Part shown: one piece after another, positions 1 to 9,057 of the stretch | Position numbering within the stretch: position 1 is the first letter of the stretch | Layout of the letters: every line of letters begins with the position of its first letter | Assembly (NCBI GenBank): GCA_003427395.1 | Contig: BFEA01000075.1 | Location: forward strand, 15,819 to 37,687 | DNA length: 21,869 nucleotides | Source of the DNA: Chara braunii | Taxonomy: Eukaryota > Streptophyta > Charophyceae > Charales > Characeae | Direction of reading: 5' to 3' | Position numbers and translations under genes: made by a program | Notes under the pieces: model-generated | The model's input: only the letters and a program-made list of their open reading frames with translations | Told to the model about the DNA's origin: nothing | The model's database searches: none

Positions 1-346
1 TGGTTGGACGTTGTAGTCCGTGGCAGCCGTCAAAGTCAAACCCCTTGATGTTTGACCGCCACGACAGCTTAAAGCTGTCTACTCAACCCCTCTGCACAGG
101 GTGCGGAAGAGGGTGTGGTTTTCAACCGCACATGGCGGTTGTCTGGCGTAAGGAGATTACCCCTCAAAGCGCCTGTCAGCCGACACTTGAGTATCGAACG
201 TGACCCTCGAGATTATTAAGGGTCGCGAAGCTATGAGTACCATAGTGTACCCCATCAGCGCGAATGTTTGCGAATGCCCACATGGCTGGCCGATATGAGG
301 AGGCCATGCGTGCGCACGACTCTTATACAAAAGTCCAGTGCACGGT
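1..346 (+). repeat. Direct repeat copy 1, possible 3' end of a 5' LTR
   Basis: This stretch matches 21120-21465 at a constant offset of 21119, with roughly 23 mismatches by eye (about 93% identity), mostly transitions. Similarity stops just after a CA dinucleotide at 341-342 (copy 2: 21460-21461), the usual LTR terminus. The left end is cut by the window edge, so the repeat may be longer. It holds several short inverted repeats: GTCAAA/TTTGAC at 35-55, a near-palindrome around the AGCTT at 66-70, CAACCG/CGGTTG at 123-141 and GACCCT/AGGGTC at 202-224. No tRNA-complementary primer binding site starting with TGG follows (343 starts CGGTACC), which weakens the LTR reading. It could instead be a dispersed structured repeat. 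Confidence 0.8.
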
Positions 347-721
347 ACCTACCTGATTCTCGCGGCATGAAGTTATGGGTCTGATACTGAAGGGACTAGG
401 AGTGTTGTGATGTTGTGTTTGTTTTGTGTTTTTCCATGTGATATGTGTGGGTAGATGGGAGTGTTGTGGTGTATCGCGTGGTGTGTGTGATGCGTCCTAG
501 TCGACCGGCGCCGAGTCGTGTTTGGGACCTCAGCCCCCCAGTACGTCGATTCACGTGCGGGTCCGATTTTCAGGCNTTCGACCGCGCGTAACCCCCTATG
601 CTACAGCGAACNAGAAANGCCCTCGGCTGGGCCACCTCTGCAATTGCATACGAAAAACTTTCGCATGTAGTTCAGTAGCTCGGCAGGGATACGCCCACCT
701 AAGGGATGGTGACAGCTCCCG

Positions 722-739
722 CAGGTGGAGGTAAGCGGT
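722..739 (+). promoter_or_regulatory. Candidate 5' splice donor in leader
   Basis: The sequence GTGGAG|GTAAGC around 725-736 fits the eukaryotic 5' splice consensus, with the junction at 730/731. It lies in the non-coding leader and could pair with the acceptor-like site at 1263 just before gag, or with the one at 8401 just before the second gag-like ORF. A motif of this quality can occur by chance, so this is inference from position. Confidence 0.3.
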
Positions 740-1243
740 GCCTCGCGTAACCCTGTCCTGTCGTAGGGGTTCGCGAGAGGTACGGTTGGCGCACTCAACC
801 GGAGCGGCAAACGCTCTCCGCGACAAGTCCTGCATAATCCTGCGTGACGCGGCCGGGAGGGTCCCCGTGCGGGACCGATGCGCTCGACAGGTGGCGCCGT
901 TGCCGGGGATCTCGGCTGCCTACCGGGGTCCATAGTGAACGAACCTAGGTTAAGTGGAAGTTGATGATCCAGGCAAAACGACAACCTTTGATGGAAAGAT
1001 TTTTCTCCCTTTAATTGACGATGATACGAGTATTGTGACATTCTTGATGGCATGTCAAATCTATTTTGATTGTGAGTAAGGATGAAAGTATGCATTGTGT
1101 ATATGTCCGTTTTTAGCAATAGAATCAGAAGTTATAATATAGAGACCTGATAGGCTACTTTAGTTAAATAAAGATAGTAGTAGAATGATGAAAGTAAGCA
1201 AGTTGGAGATTTGACGGCCGATTGTTTTTGTTAAAACCGTTCA

Positions 1244-1263
1244 TCCCTTAACAGGTTTTTCAG
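1244..1263 (+). promoter_or_regulatory. Candidate 3' splice acceptor before gag
   Basis: A TTAAC element resembling a branch point (1247-1251) is followed by a T run and CAG ending at 1263, 11 bases before the gag ATG at 1275. With the donor-like site at 730/731 it would define an intron of about 530 bases in the leader. Based on consensus only. Confidence 0.25.
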
Positions 1264-1274
1264 AAAGCGTAAAG

Positions 1275-1496
1275 ATGGGGGACGCTGATGGAATTGAGCG
1301 GGGCCCGGGTGCTACACCTGAGGACTTCGTCAAGGCATTGGAAAAAAGAGAGATGGCACGGCTTCAGGTGCCCAAGGTTAATATTTTTCACTTCAACGGA
1401 GATAGAGTGTCCGAGTGGCTTGAGTTGTTGGAGCAGGTCACTAGCGAGGCGTCAGAAGCAGACAAATTCAAGTTGATGCCTAGGTACGTATGGTGA
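1275..1496 (+). pseudogene. gag: Ty3/gypsy gag, N-terminal part
   Basis: Encodes 73 residues starting MGDADGIERG. It contains the segment PKVNIFHFNGDRVSEWLELL, which resembles the start of a retrotransposon capsid domain (the pattern F-x-G-x(4)-W-L). The frame is closed by TGA at 1494-1496, where a Trp codon is the likely ancestor, and the same frame then continues as clear gag sequence. The ATG at 1275 is the first good start after the leader and lies just past an acceptor-like CAG. It is the first of several broken pieces of one gag gene. Confidence 0.75.
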
Positions 1497-1907
1497 GAGC
1501 ATATACCTGAGGTAATGAAAGTAGCGGCCGGCGCGAATGGTGAGTGGGCGAAGTTTAAAGAGGAGATGCAGAGACGTTTCAAGTTAGGTGACGGCCTACT
1601 CACCAAAGAAGACCTGGAAATGTTGAGACGGGACGAGTTCTTCACAATAGGGGCCTTTGCCACGGCATTTGAGAAAATGGCAAAGAAAGTCTCAGGGTTG
1701 GCGGAAGAAGAACAGTGTGTCACTTTCCTGGGGCACTTCAAGAATTGGGAAGCCTCGTCGCTAACCAAGAAGGCTGCGCCAGGAAGGAAACTGACTTGGG
1801 CCGCCATAAAAGAGGGTGTGAAAGAGGGAGAATTGAACCAGGTACATCTTTCAGATGGCAGACCAGGAAGAAAAGGAAGGCTTCGGATGCCACGACAAGT
1901 GACGTGA
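1497..1907 (+). pseudogene. gag: Ty3/gypsy gag, capsid part
   Basis: This continues in the same frame after the stop at 1494, with an internal Met at 1515. It encodes a helical, charged stretch with EWAKFKEEMQRRFKLGD, then LRRDEFFTIGAFATAFEKMA and a CVTFLGHFK segment. This is the usual late-capsid layout of plant and algal Ty3/gypsy Gag: a short W-x(2)-F-K helix, then a region that scans like a retrotrans_gag domain. After about 1855 the frame 0 reading loses character (Gly/Arg-rich, stop at 1905-1907), while a different frame takes over the acidic/basic linker. A one- or two-base indel near 1840-1860 is therefore likely. Identity rests on context and pattern, not on a database hit. Confidence 0.7.
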
Positions 1908-2026
1908 GAGACTTTAAGAGAATGGTAGAGGATGTTGTTGTCCAACTCGATGTGGAAAAAGAGGCAAAGGCTGCAAGAAAAGCTATGGCGGCACCGCAGA
2001 CTCAGGAAAAGCCAAGAAGGCGGTGA
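1858..2026 (+). pseudogene. gag: gag linker in shifted frame
   Basis: Reading frame 2 carries the continuation of Gag: a basic patch (TRKKRKASDATTSD) followed by a helix-forming DFKRMVEDVVVQLDVEKEAK segment, and it ends at TGA 2024-2026. A second frame change between about 1985 and 2025 leads into the next piece. Base composition and residue type match the flanking Gag pieces, so I treat this as one gene split by indels. Confidence 0.6.
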
Positions 2027-2811
2027 TGCAAGAGGAGGAAGAAGAGGAAGAGGAGGAGCCTGAGCCTCAAAAGCTAACAAAGGCACACAGGAAGGCCAAA
2101 AATCTGGCCCAAGGCGGACAAGGCTCAGGAAGAGGACAGACCCCGCGCGCAACAACACTGCCTCCCCCGGAGTCGCATGGTCACGCCGCGTCAGCGCCCT
2201 ATGGGCCGTGGCCGGGTTATGGACCTCCCAGTCTTTGGCCTGGGCAGTGTTCATACGTACCATGGCCGATGAGTGGACCACATAGATCATGCGCGGGAGC
2301 GCCGCTGAGCGCGGCTTCCTGCGGGTGTCCAGGACCCCAGACTCAACAAGTAAGCCACCCGAGCCCCCAACCAAGCCAACCTCAACAGCCGGCACCACAG
2401 GGGTAGCAGGGAAATCAAGGCGGCGGACGTCGACAGAACCAAGGATGGGGCCGAGGGCGAGGAAATGGCGGCCGGGGAAATGGAAGAGGAAATGGGGGTG
2501 GCAATTCCAGTGGAAGAGGAAATGGGGGTGGCAATTCCGGTGGAGGAGGAAATGGGGATTGGAATGCGTCATGGAATTAGAGTAGTCAGGACGGCGGGCG
2601 AGGTTTTGGTAGAGGACGGATAGACTGGAGGAATGTCATTTGCTGGCATTGTGGGCAGAAGGGTCACACCATCAAGTTCTGCCATGTCCGAAGGAACGAT
2701 GAAGATGAAGGGTTGATTAGTACCAACTACGACGGTGACATGTATGATAAGTTTGGATACTACATTGACCCAGAGATCCCTGGTGGGTCGAGAAAGGAGG
2801 CCTTGAGATGA
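2023..2811 (+). pseudogene. gag: gag nucleocapsid part with CCHC knuckle
   Basis: In frame 1 this encodes a run of Glu (2032-2055), a Pro/Gly/Gln-rich region, an Arg-Gly-Asn repeat (about 2410-2565) and a retroviral-type zinc knuckle at 2641-2682 with spacing C-x2-C-x4-H-x4-C (CWHCGQKGHTIKFC). The knuckle binds the element's RNA in Gag particles. In-frame stops lie at 2404 (TAG), 2578 (TAG) and 2809 (TGA); each is one transition away from a Gln, Trp or Arg codon. The next frame-1 piece (protease) continues without a shift, which suggests a Gag-Pol fusion read as one ORF in the ancestor. Confidence 0.8.
2488..2547 (+). repeat. 30-bp coding tandem repeat, 2 copies
   Basis: Two units (2488-2517 and 2518-2547) start GGAAATGGGGGTGGCAATTC and differ at two positions. 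A partial third unit starts at 2548. They encode the Gly/Asn-rich RG-type stretch just before the zinc knuckle, likely a flexible RNA-binding tail. Confidence 0.85.
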
Positions 2812-2844
2812 GTCGAGGCCGGCGAGCCGCCCGCTCCCCCGACC

Positions 2845-4314
2845 ATGTTTCGAATCTGGCAAGAGGAGGATGTCCGTCCTGATGTAAGGGTTGAAGAGAT
2901 AGGAGAGAATGAGGAAGTAGAGCAGGAAAGGAAAGCAGGTACGGTCAAGGAAGAACCTATTGTGGTAGAATCTGACGAGGAGATAGAAAGAGGTTACTGG
3001 AATGAGGCCCGGAGAACGATGGAAAGAATAGAGGATCTAGTGGCAAAGATAAGAAGGTATCAAGACAAATTGACCAACATGTGTGAAGAGGTCAAGGAGT
3101 GGAAAGGTAAAAAGTCACTGGTATATCTCTACGATATGGGTATAGGACCGCAAAGAGGATCTGGGAGTCTACCAGGCATAACGATTTCGGGACCGACGCC
3201 TCGGTCCGAAATGGCTTACAGGCCACCATCAAGGTCAGGAGGAGCGCCACAGGCCGTCAGGACAAGGGCCAAGGGGCCGGTAAGCCCCAATGAGCCGGCA
3301 AAGGACGTTCCTGAGCCTAGTCGGGAAAAAGAGACAGTAGACATCCCAGAGGACGAGGATGAAAGAGATGAGAGATTAAGGAGGGAAGAGGATAAGAGGG
3401 CCAAGCTAAGAACAAAGAAGAGGGATGTTAAGGCAAACACGGACATAGCTCCAGAGGGGAAGAAAATCAAGTATGTTGTCCGGGTAGAAGAAGGCTATGA
3501 CGTGGTGGAAATAATGCATAGAATCCTTGAGGGTCATAATCATCTTATGAACCTGAAGGATGTGTTGGCTTCAGCGCCAAGGCTCCGGGACGAGCTTAAA
3601 GCTCGATTATCCAGGAAGATGGTAGCCAGCGTGCGATTGGGGGCCATAATCCCCAAGGAAGCGGAATGGGCAGAGACAGGCACGAAGATGGATTGGAAGT
3701 TCGTCGCATGTGGATGCTTGGACGTAGTAGTAAAAGGAAAAATGTGCACGGCAATGGTGAATACTGGGGCGGAAATGAACCTCATAAAAGAGGAGCATGC
3801 TTTGCGCTTGGGGATGGAGATTGATCGCTCCGATGATGGAGTTTTAATGGGAGCGAATAGTCGGTCTGTGTTCATAGGGACCGCATTGAGAGTGGTTTTG
3901 GAGAATGGCAAGGTTAAAGTCAAAAGCTGTTTCTTTTTAATGCCCGATCTCGATCATCCCATCCTATTGGGCCGATCTTTCCTGAGTCGAACGGAGACCG
4001 TCATACTGAATAAGCATGATGGGACGATGTTCCTTCTCTTATGTGACCCGGTATGTGGCAACTATGAGGTTATCACATGTAGAAATATGGGGACACGAAG
4101 TACAAGGAATAGGCCCAATCCTGGTTCTTTCAGGATTGAGGAATCGGAAGAAGAAAGAAAGAGGCTAGGGGGAGATGAGTTTGAAAAAGAAAGGAACCCG
4201 GAAACACTGACTCTTAGCCTGACCAATATAGGCGATGCTATGGACATAGTGTCAACCTATGGGATGGCGAAGCCGGAGGCCGTAGAGGCCTTGAGAGAAA
4301 AGGTGATGGAATAG
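2845..4314 (+). pseudogene. Ty3/gypsy Gag-Pol linker and aspartic protease
   Basis: This 489-codon open frame starts inside a longer frame-1 reading, so the Met at 2845 is only the first after the TGA at 2809. The N-terminal 250 residues are highly charged, with likely coiled coil and acidic stretches. Residues about 290-400 form a retropepsin-like domain: a beta-rich start, the active-site loop MVNTGAEMNLI (Asn codon AAT at 3760-3762, residue 306), and the late ILLGRSFLSR motif (about 3961-3990). The family motif is D-T/S-G, so the catalytic Asp is replaced by Asn, one G-to-A change from GAT. The protease would process the polyprotein, but this copy should be inactive. The frame ends at TAG 4312-4314, and frame 1 continues as plausible coding sequence to about 4450. 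Confidence 0.8.
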
Positions 4315-4451
4315 ATGGGTGAAGGAGAGGTGGAGTTGGTATATCGAACGCCCAGAAAGATAGGAGGATCGACAGGAGCCCAACCCCTGAGTACGACTCC
4401 GCCTTTTTTAGGGGTGGACTCAAGCAAGGGTCACAAAGGCGGTATAAAAAA
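4315..4451 (+). pseudogene. pol: pol linker between protease and RT
   Basis: In frame 1 this reads on from the stop at 4312 as about 45 residues of low-complexity linker (YRTPRKIGG, then a Pro/Thr-rich part and KGHKGGIKK) until TAG 4453-4455. The reverse transcriptase uses frame 0, which becomes open at about 4452. The switch falls in the A run at 4446-4451, where a one-base indel is likely. A programmed slip cannot be excluded from one copy. Confidence 0.5.
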
Positions 4452-5243
4452 GTAGATAAAAAATGTCGCCCTGTTCCTGTGCTCGTGACTGAGGAACAAG
4501 AAGTTTATTACGAGCGGGAACGAGAGTTAATACGGCAGATGCGGAAAAATACGGAGAATGGACCATGCCGTATCAATCAAGAAACGGAAGAGGCGCTGAT
4601 CATAGGGGAACCAGATTTCCTTACAGCGCAGGAGAGACATTTGATGGTAGAGACCATGAGAGGAAGACATACTGCCTATGCCTTCAATGATGACGAACAT
4701 GGCCGCCTGGATGTTGACAAGATCCCGATGATTCGGATACATACCGTGCCACATGAACCATGGAATCTGCGAGGTGCGCGATACCCGAGTCCGGTTGACG
4801 AAGAAAAGGTGGTAAATTATCTTGACGGGAAGATCCGGACTCATGTCTCAGACTACTCGAGTGGACCATATGCATCCCCTTGGTTTTGCTTTGTCAAACC
4901 AAATGGGACACTGAGATGGGTACAGGATTTGCAGCGCTTGAATGCTGTAACAGTGAGAGATGCAGGGAGTCTCCCTAACGCTGATGCGCTTTCAGAGGCA
5001 TGCGCAGGAAGATCCATAATATCTCTTATAGACTTGTATTCTGGTTATGACCAGTTTTCTGTTTACCCTTCGGACAAACCAATGACTGCAATGCATACCC
5101 CTCGAGGGCTGATTCACATGAATGTCACACCGCACGGATGGACGAATGCGGTTGCCATGGTCCAGAGACACATGGTGAGGGCAATGCAACCAGTAAGTCC
5201 TCACATTACACAACCTACATCGACGATTTGGCTGTGAAAGGGT
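4452..5243 (+). pseudogene. pol: Ty3/gypsy reverse transcriptase, fingers and palm
   Basis: An open frame runs to TGA 5235-5237, with its first Met at 4479. It shows YPSPVDEEKV before the domain, then YASPWFCFVKPNGTLRWVQD and LQRLNAVTV (fingers), and motif A SLIDLYSGYDQF with catalytic Asp at 5031-5033 (residue 185 from Met 4479). MHTPRGLIHMNVTPHGWTNA corresponds to motif B. The metal-binding YIDD is present at 5216-5227 but in frame 2; the frame 0 reading passes it as TSTIW and stops. A single-base deletion at about 5213-5215 explains this. The GWTN variant marks a gypsy lineage different from standard plant chromoviruses. A foldback insertion begins at 5249, a few codons after YIDD. Confidence 0.9.
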
Positions 5244-5248
5244 CAAAA

Positions 5249-5594
5249 AACAGCCATTTCGTCAAAACGGACATATTATATTTTTCAAACGAAATCAAAA
5301 CTGATTTTTTTTGCCAAAATCCGGTCGGAATTTTTTGCTCTTGGGGGTCCGGCGTTCCCAAAACGTCGGACCCCCCTGGTCTATGGTTGAGACCAGATAC
5401 AAAAAAAAAAAATAAATAAATAAATAAATAAATAAATAAATTGTAGATGGTCTCAACCATAAACCAGGGGGGTCCGGCGTTTTGGGAACGCCGGACCCCC
5501 AGGATCAGAAAATTCCGACCGGATTTTGGCAAAAAAAGTCAGTTTTAATTTCGTTCAAAAAATATAATATGTCCGTTTTGACGAAATGGTTGTT
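5249..5594. mobile_element. Foldback (MITE-like) element inserted in RT
   Basis: Two arms of equal length (5249-5395 and 5448-5594, 147 bases each) are near-perfect reverse complements, starting AACAGCCATTTCGTC on the left and its complement on the right. A 52-base centre with an A12 run and (TAAA)7 lies between them. AAAA occurs on both sides (5245-5248 and 5595-5598), a possible 4-bp target duplication, though A-rich sequence makes this uncertain. It carries no gene, so it would be non-autonomous. It splits pol between the YIDD motif and the connection domain, and the frame after it differs from the frame before it. Reading through its arms extends neighbouring frames artificially on both strands. 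Confidence 0.9.
5401..5440 (+). repeat. Poly-A and (TAAA)7 microsatellite
   Basis: Twelve A bases (5401-5412) are followed by about seven TAAA units (5413-5440). They form the loop between the two arms of the foldback element. The run may have grown by slippage after insertion. Confidence 0.95.
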
Positions 5595-5595
5595 A

Positions 5596-7452
5596 AAAGA
5601 GAAGAACGAGCAGGAGGTGATGTCTGGGATTAGGCGATTTGTCTGGGATCATGTGCAAGATCTTTGTAAAGTCCTAGACTTGTTGAAGGAGCATAACCTC
5701 ACTGCAAGCGGAACAAAGTCCAGGCATTGTATGCGTGGAGCAACGATCTTAGGGTTTGTGTGCGACGAGAGGGGTCGTCGATCAGACACTAAGAAAACGA
5801 ATAAGATTCTTGAATGGCCAACACCATTCGAGACAATTACAGAGGTAAGGAGTTTCCTGGGAACATGTGGGTTTTGGAGAGTGTTCATCAAAGGGTTTGC
5901 GGCAAAGACAGAGCAGTTGCGAAAGCTTGTGCGCCAAGGTCAGGATTGGGAATGGGGAGACAAGCAGGAGTCAGTAATAGAGGGTCTGATGAAAGAATTT
6001 GAGGAAGGGGGTCTAGTACTGGGGGTACCAGACCATGCGGCTGTAATGACCAGACCCTTTATTGTGAAAACTGACGCAAGACCGACTGCACTGGGAGGGA
6101 TGTTGATCCAACGAGACCTCAATGGAGAAGAGCGGCCGCTAAGGTTTGAGAGTCGGACGCTTAACACAACTGAGAGGAATTACTCTCAGTTTAAGCGCGA
6201 GACCTTGGCAGTTCTTCACTGCTTGAGGATCTTTAGAAACTACCTCTTTGGTAGCAGGTTTACGTTGAGGGTGGACCCAACTGCTCTAGCTGGTTCCCTT
6301 AAGAACTTCGCTCCTTCAGATCCAACCATTGCCAGGTGGTTGACGTACATCTGGATGTTTGACTTCGAATTGGAGCGTATTACTGGGAACAAGAATAGGG
6401 CAGATGNGTTNAGTCGCGTCGACTGGGACAAGAGCAACAAAGGGGTGATTGAGGATACTCCGCCAGTCGACGGTTTCCTGGACAAGGAAGAGGATGTTAA
6501 ACTCCACATTAACTCCTGGTCATTGGCTATAGGTAACTATGTTACTCCTGGACGACCTATATGGCTCGCACCTCTAGGTCATGTGAGGCGGCCTGATATA
6601 GTCCTCAAACCTTATGTTGAGGAAGATTCTTGGGGAATGCAAGGAGTGGAGTGGATGATGGAGTTGACCTTGGCAGATAAGTACCAGTTGCGGGAAGACT
6701 TGGTCACATTGGAGACCGGACCCCAGCAGGTAGAAAAGCATGAACGATTGGCAGGTGGAATGTACCTGTTGGCAAACTCGTTGCTTCAAGAAGAGGTTGT
6801 TAGGATTGAAGGAGAGAGGCAAGATGGAGAGGAGAACATGATCCACCAAGGAGAGGACGATGATTTTGAAGAAGGTGAGATAAAAGAGGTCTTTCGTGCA
6901 AAGGAGTACGACAGAGCATATCTGGAATTGGGAATTCTCCTGTCATGTGAAATAAGAGAAAGAGACGCTAGCGAAAGAGTCCTTAAGATGCAACCGAATT
7001 TCTTAGTGAGAGACGACCATCTATTCATGAGAAGTAAAGGAAAGAATCCCAGAAGGGTAGTCTGCAGAATAAATCAACAGATTGACGTTATGGCCGACCT
7101 TCATGATGGAACGGCTGGTGGCCACAGGAGCACAAATGCAACATACTTAAAGATTCACGAACTATATTATTGGGATGACTTGAGACACATGATCGACAGA
7201 TATTGTAAATCTTGTGTATCATGTCAGGAGCGGTCATCGCTAAGACCTAGGGAGCCACTTCACCCTAGATATATACGTGAGGTTGGAGAAGTCGTTCATC
7301 TGGATCTATTAGCGATGCCTATGAGAATAGGAGGATTTAACTATATCTTTGATGCACGAGACAATCTCTTAGGGTTTGTTGATGGTAAGGCTATTCGCAC
7401 GAAGACTGGAGAGGTACTAACTCGATGCATTAAAGAGTACTACCTTCGCTAA
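5596..7452 (+). pseudogene. pol: pol: RT connection, RNase H, integrase N-terminal part
   Basis: The frame is technically open from 5482, but sequence before 5596 belongs to the foldback element. Domains in order: RT thumb and connection with ILGFVCDERGRR and EVRSFLGTCGFWRVF; RNase H with FIVKTDARPTALGG (Asp codon 6073-6075), RNYSQFKRETLAVLHCLR (Glu), LRVDPTAL and KNRAD (Asp 6403-6405, followed by N bases at 6407 and 6411 where an A-L/G-L-S-R motif is expected). A variable spacer with an acidic stretch follows at about 6790-6890. The integrase zinc-binding HHCC has His near 7102 and 7123 and Cys at 7204 and 7213. The first integrase Asp lies in HLDLLAMP (7303-7305). The frame stops at TAA 7450-7452, inside the integrase core. 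Confidence 0.9.
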
Positions 7453-7785
7453 CCTTTCGTCTCAAGATTCGTAATGGACAGGGGGTCCGAATTCACCTAT
7501 GCCGAAGTGAAAGCGTTGCTGAAAGGGTATGGTATGATCGCCGAGTATACGACTGCGGCGCACCCTCAGGCTAACGCACCAGTGGAAAGAGGGCACAGTA
7601 CCATTACAAATCTTCTCGCAAAATGGACAGATGGCAGGCCTAATCAGTGGCCAACTTTCCTAAGGGTTGTTTTTTTCGTGGAATATATCACTGTTAGAAG
7701 GAGTACCAACTACGCGCCAACTACGTTATGGTATGGCAGACATGCGACGTTCCCTATAGAAAGTTTCCTAAAGACTTGGAGGTGA
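7453..7785 (+). pseudogene. pol: Integrase catalytic core, second half
   Basis: Same frame as the preceding piece, separated only by TAA 7450-7452. It carries MDRGSEF (second catalytic Asp, 7477-7479), then AAHPQANAPVERGHS (catalytic Glu, 7585-7587). Exactly 35 residues separate the Asp and Glu, and 57 separate the first two Asp residues, so all three D,D-35-E residues are kept. The segment NQWPTFLRVVFFVEY and the NYAPTTLWYGR motif follow, as in other gypsy integrases. It ends at TGA 7783-7785. The core would insert the element's cDNA into chromosomes. Confidence 0.9.
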
Positions 7786-8178
7786 CAAGACCTCGAGACA
7801 ACCTTGTCTTTTGAGGACTTGCTTGATCTAAGGGCACGTCAAATTGGAGTCATAGAGGATAAGGTACAGGAAGCGACAAGTAGGGTGGCTGACAGTCGAA
7901 CCAAGGACAAGTTCAGGTGGGACCAATAGGCACGAGTAAGGAAGGAACCTCTTAAGGTGGGAGACGTCGTGCTACTGTACGACTCGTCCCTGGAGAAGCA
8001 ATAGTCGAGGAAATTGGACAAGCGGTGGTTAGGGCCGTACAGGATCACAAGGTGTGGCGAGCATGGCGCATACCAAATTGAGGAGCTGAATAAGACCGCT
8101 TGGAAGGACTGGGTGTCAGGCTCGAGGTTGAAGAAGTTTGTCGCTCGAGACGAGGTGAGTCTGGACCTCACAAGCTAG
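7786..8178 (+). pseudogene. pol: Integrase C-terminal GPY/F module
   Basis: The same frame continues beyond the TGA at 7783 for about 130 codons, interrupted by TAG at 7927 and TAG at 8002, to TAG at 8176. Although too broken to appear as one ORF, it shows a helical segment (LRARQIGVIEDKVQEA), then KVGDVVLLYD, then KRWLGPYRI with Gly-Pro-Tyr at 8032-8040. This is the GPY/F C-terminal module known from Ty3/gypsy integrases. No chromodomain is visible after it. The stops fit C-to-T changes of Gln codons. Confidence 0.8.
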
Positions 8179-8424
8179 AGTCCCTTTCTATTGCTAAGTA
8201 TGTCTTTCTGATGGGGGTATCAGTACAGAAAGATTGTATGAACGTTCATTAGAATGATATGATGGGTAATGATAGTACGTATGTATGTGTATGCATGTAT
8301 AGGCGTCTAGGTTAGATGGGGGGGGATGTGTCTGTCTCTCACTGTGTGCCGAACCTGCTTACACTCTGTGTGCTTTGGCTTGTCTCTTCCTTGTTGTGCA
8401 GGCTTGATACCATTTGGCGAAGCC
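8179..8424 (+). other. Spacer between pol and second ORF
   Basis: AT-rich at first, with TATG-type low-complexity sequence at 8275-8300 and a run of eight G at 8317-8324 that resembles a polypurine tract. What follows the G run does not match the leader upstream of gag, so I do not call an LTR here. The last 25 bases form a pyrimidine-rich acceptor-like region. Confidence 0.45.
8379..8401 (+). promoter_or_regulatory. Candidate 3' splice acceptor before second ORF
   Basis: A pyrimidine-rich stretch (TTGTCTCTTCCTTGTTGTG) ends in CAG at 8401, 24 bases before the likely ATG at 8425. Together with the donor-like site at 730/731 it could make a spliced subgenomic mRNA for the ORF behind pol, as env-carrying retroelements do. 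Position and consensus are the only evidence. Confidence 0.35.
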
Positions 8425-9057
8425 ATGCCAAGAGGGAAGGGAGGGGCAGGGCCAGTGGAACCCCCTCAGGGGGCAGCCAGATAGAGAATGCAGGGATGGA
8501 CCAAGAGAGAGGACACGCCACCCATCTTCAGAGGAGGGAACGTGGAGTTGTTTTTGGTCGAGTTCGAGAAGCATGCCAACAAGTTCAAATGGGATGGAGC
8601 CAGGATGCTGAGAGAGGTACGAGGAGAGGGCGAATGGGCTGAGGCCATTGCCAGATATGTACGGGAGTCAGCGACCTGGCAGAAATTCGAAAGGAAGATG
8701 GAAGGGATACATCCATCGCCTGTGGGGAGAGATGGAGTGCCAATCCGGTTCGATGGAACGAACCTGGATGAGTTCTTGTGGGCTTATGACCGGTTTGCGG
8801 ACGAGCAGAACATTGCACCTGAGACCAGAGTGAGAGGGTTCCTCCAGTTCGTGAGAAGGCCTATCAGGATGTTCGTCAGGAGCGTTGTGGAAAGAGCGTT
8901 GCATTGGGGAGATTGCAGGCGGTTACTGAGGAGCTACTATACTCCCACACGCCAGGCAGAGGAAAGAAGGGGTATGAAGAAGAAGAGGAAGGAGCCAGAG
9001 GTCATAGAGAGGAGGACTTTGGAGCAGGGCGTGACCTCAGGCACTCAGAGGGACTGA
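8425..9057 (+). pseudogene. Gag-like ORF behind pol, N-terminal part with duplicated capsid segment
   Basis: The likely start is ATG 8425 (MPRGKGGAGPVEPPQGAAR), which is in frame with the longer open stretch from the next Met at 8488; TAG 8482-8484 separates them. Two successive segments look alike: PPIFRGGNVELFLVEFEKHA (about 8520-8580) and PIRFDGTNLDEFLWAYDRFA (about 8741-8800). Both follow the pattern F-x-G-x-N-x(2)-F-L-x(2)-[FY]-x(3)-A, typical of the start of a retrotransposon Gag capsid domain, so the domain is duplicated. A basic KKKRKEPE patch follows. TGA 9055-9057 interrupts, and the same frame goes on to 10791. No pol follows, which is unusual for a gag gene. Confidence 0.75.

Larger units (their letters stand above)
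347..1274 (+). other. Non-coding leader upstream of gag
   Basis: No convincing coding sequence was found. Positions 400-500 are rich in GT and TG runs. Positions 500-930 are GC-rich with short hairpins, for example GGTCCC/GGGACC at 860-865 and 871-876, and contain single N bases near 576, 612 and 619. Positions 950-1270 are AT-rich. Short frames on both strands here lack any family motif. In context this is the untranslated leader between the left repeat and gag. I found no second copy of it downstream of pol, so it is not itself an LTR within the window. Confidence 0.55.

Noticed and set aside
1388-2572. 394-residue minus-strand open frame
   Set aside because: It is the shadow of gag; its His/Phe/Pro repeats mirror the Gly/Asn-rich coding repeat on the + strand.
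5215-5532. Minus-strand open frame across the foldback element
   Set aside because: It is produced by the inverted arms and the (TAAA)n loop, with low-complexity Ile/Leu/Phe/Tyr translation.
8206-8222. GGGTATCAGTAC as a plus-strand primer binding site for the second ORF
   Set aside because: It lacks the TGG start and lies only about 35 bases after the end of pol, leaving no room for an LTR.
8311-8330. G8 run as polypurine tract of the gag-pol element
   Set aside because: The sequence after it does not recur upstream of gag, so no LTR pair supports it.
8401-8412. Minus-strand TGGTATCAAGCC resembling a tRNA-iMet primer binding site
   Set aside because: Only eight bases match the plant initiator tRNA, no CA-ended LTR precedes it on the minus strand, and no minus-strand gag-pol follows. 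A chance match is likely in this length.
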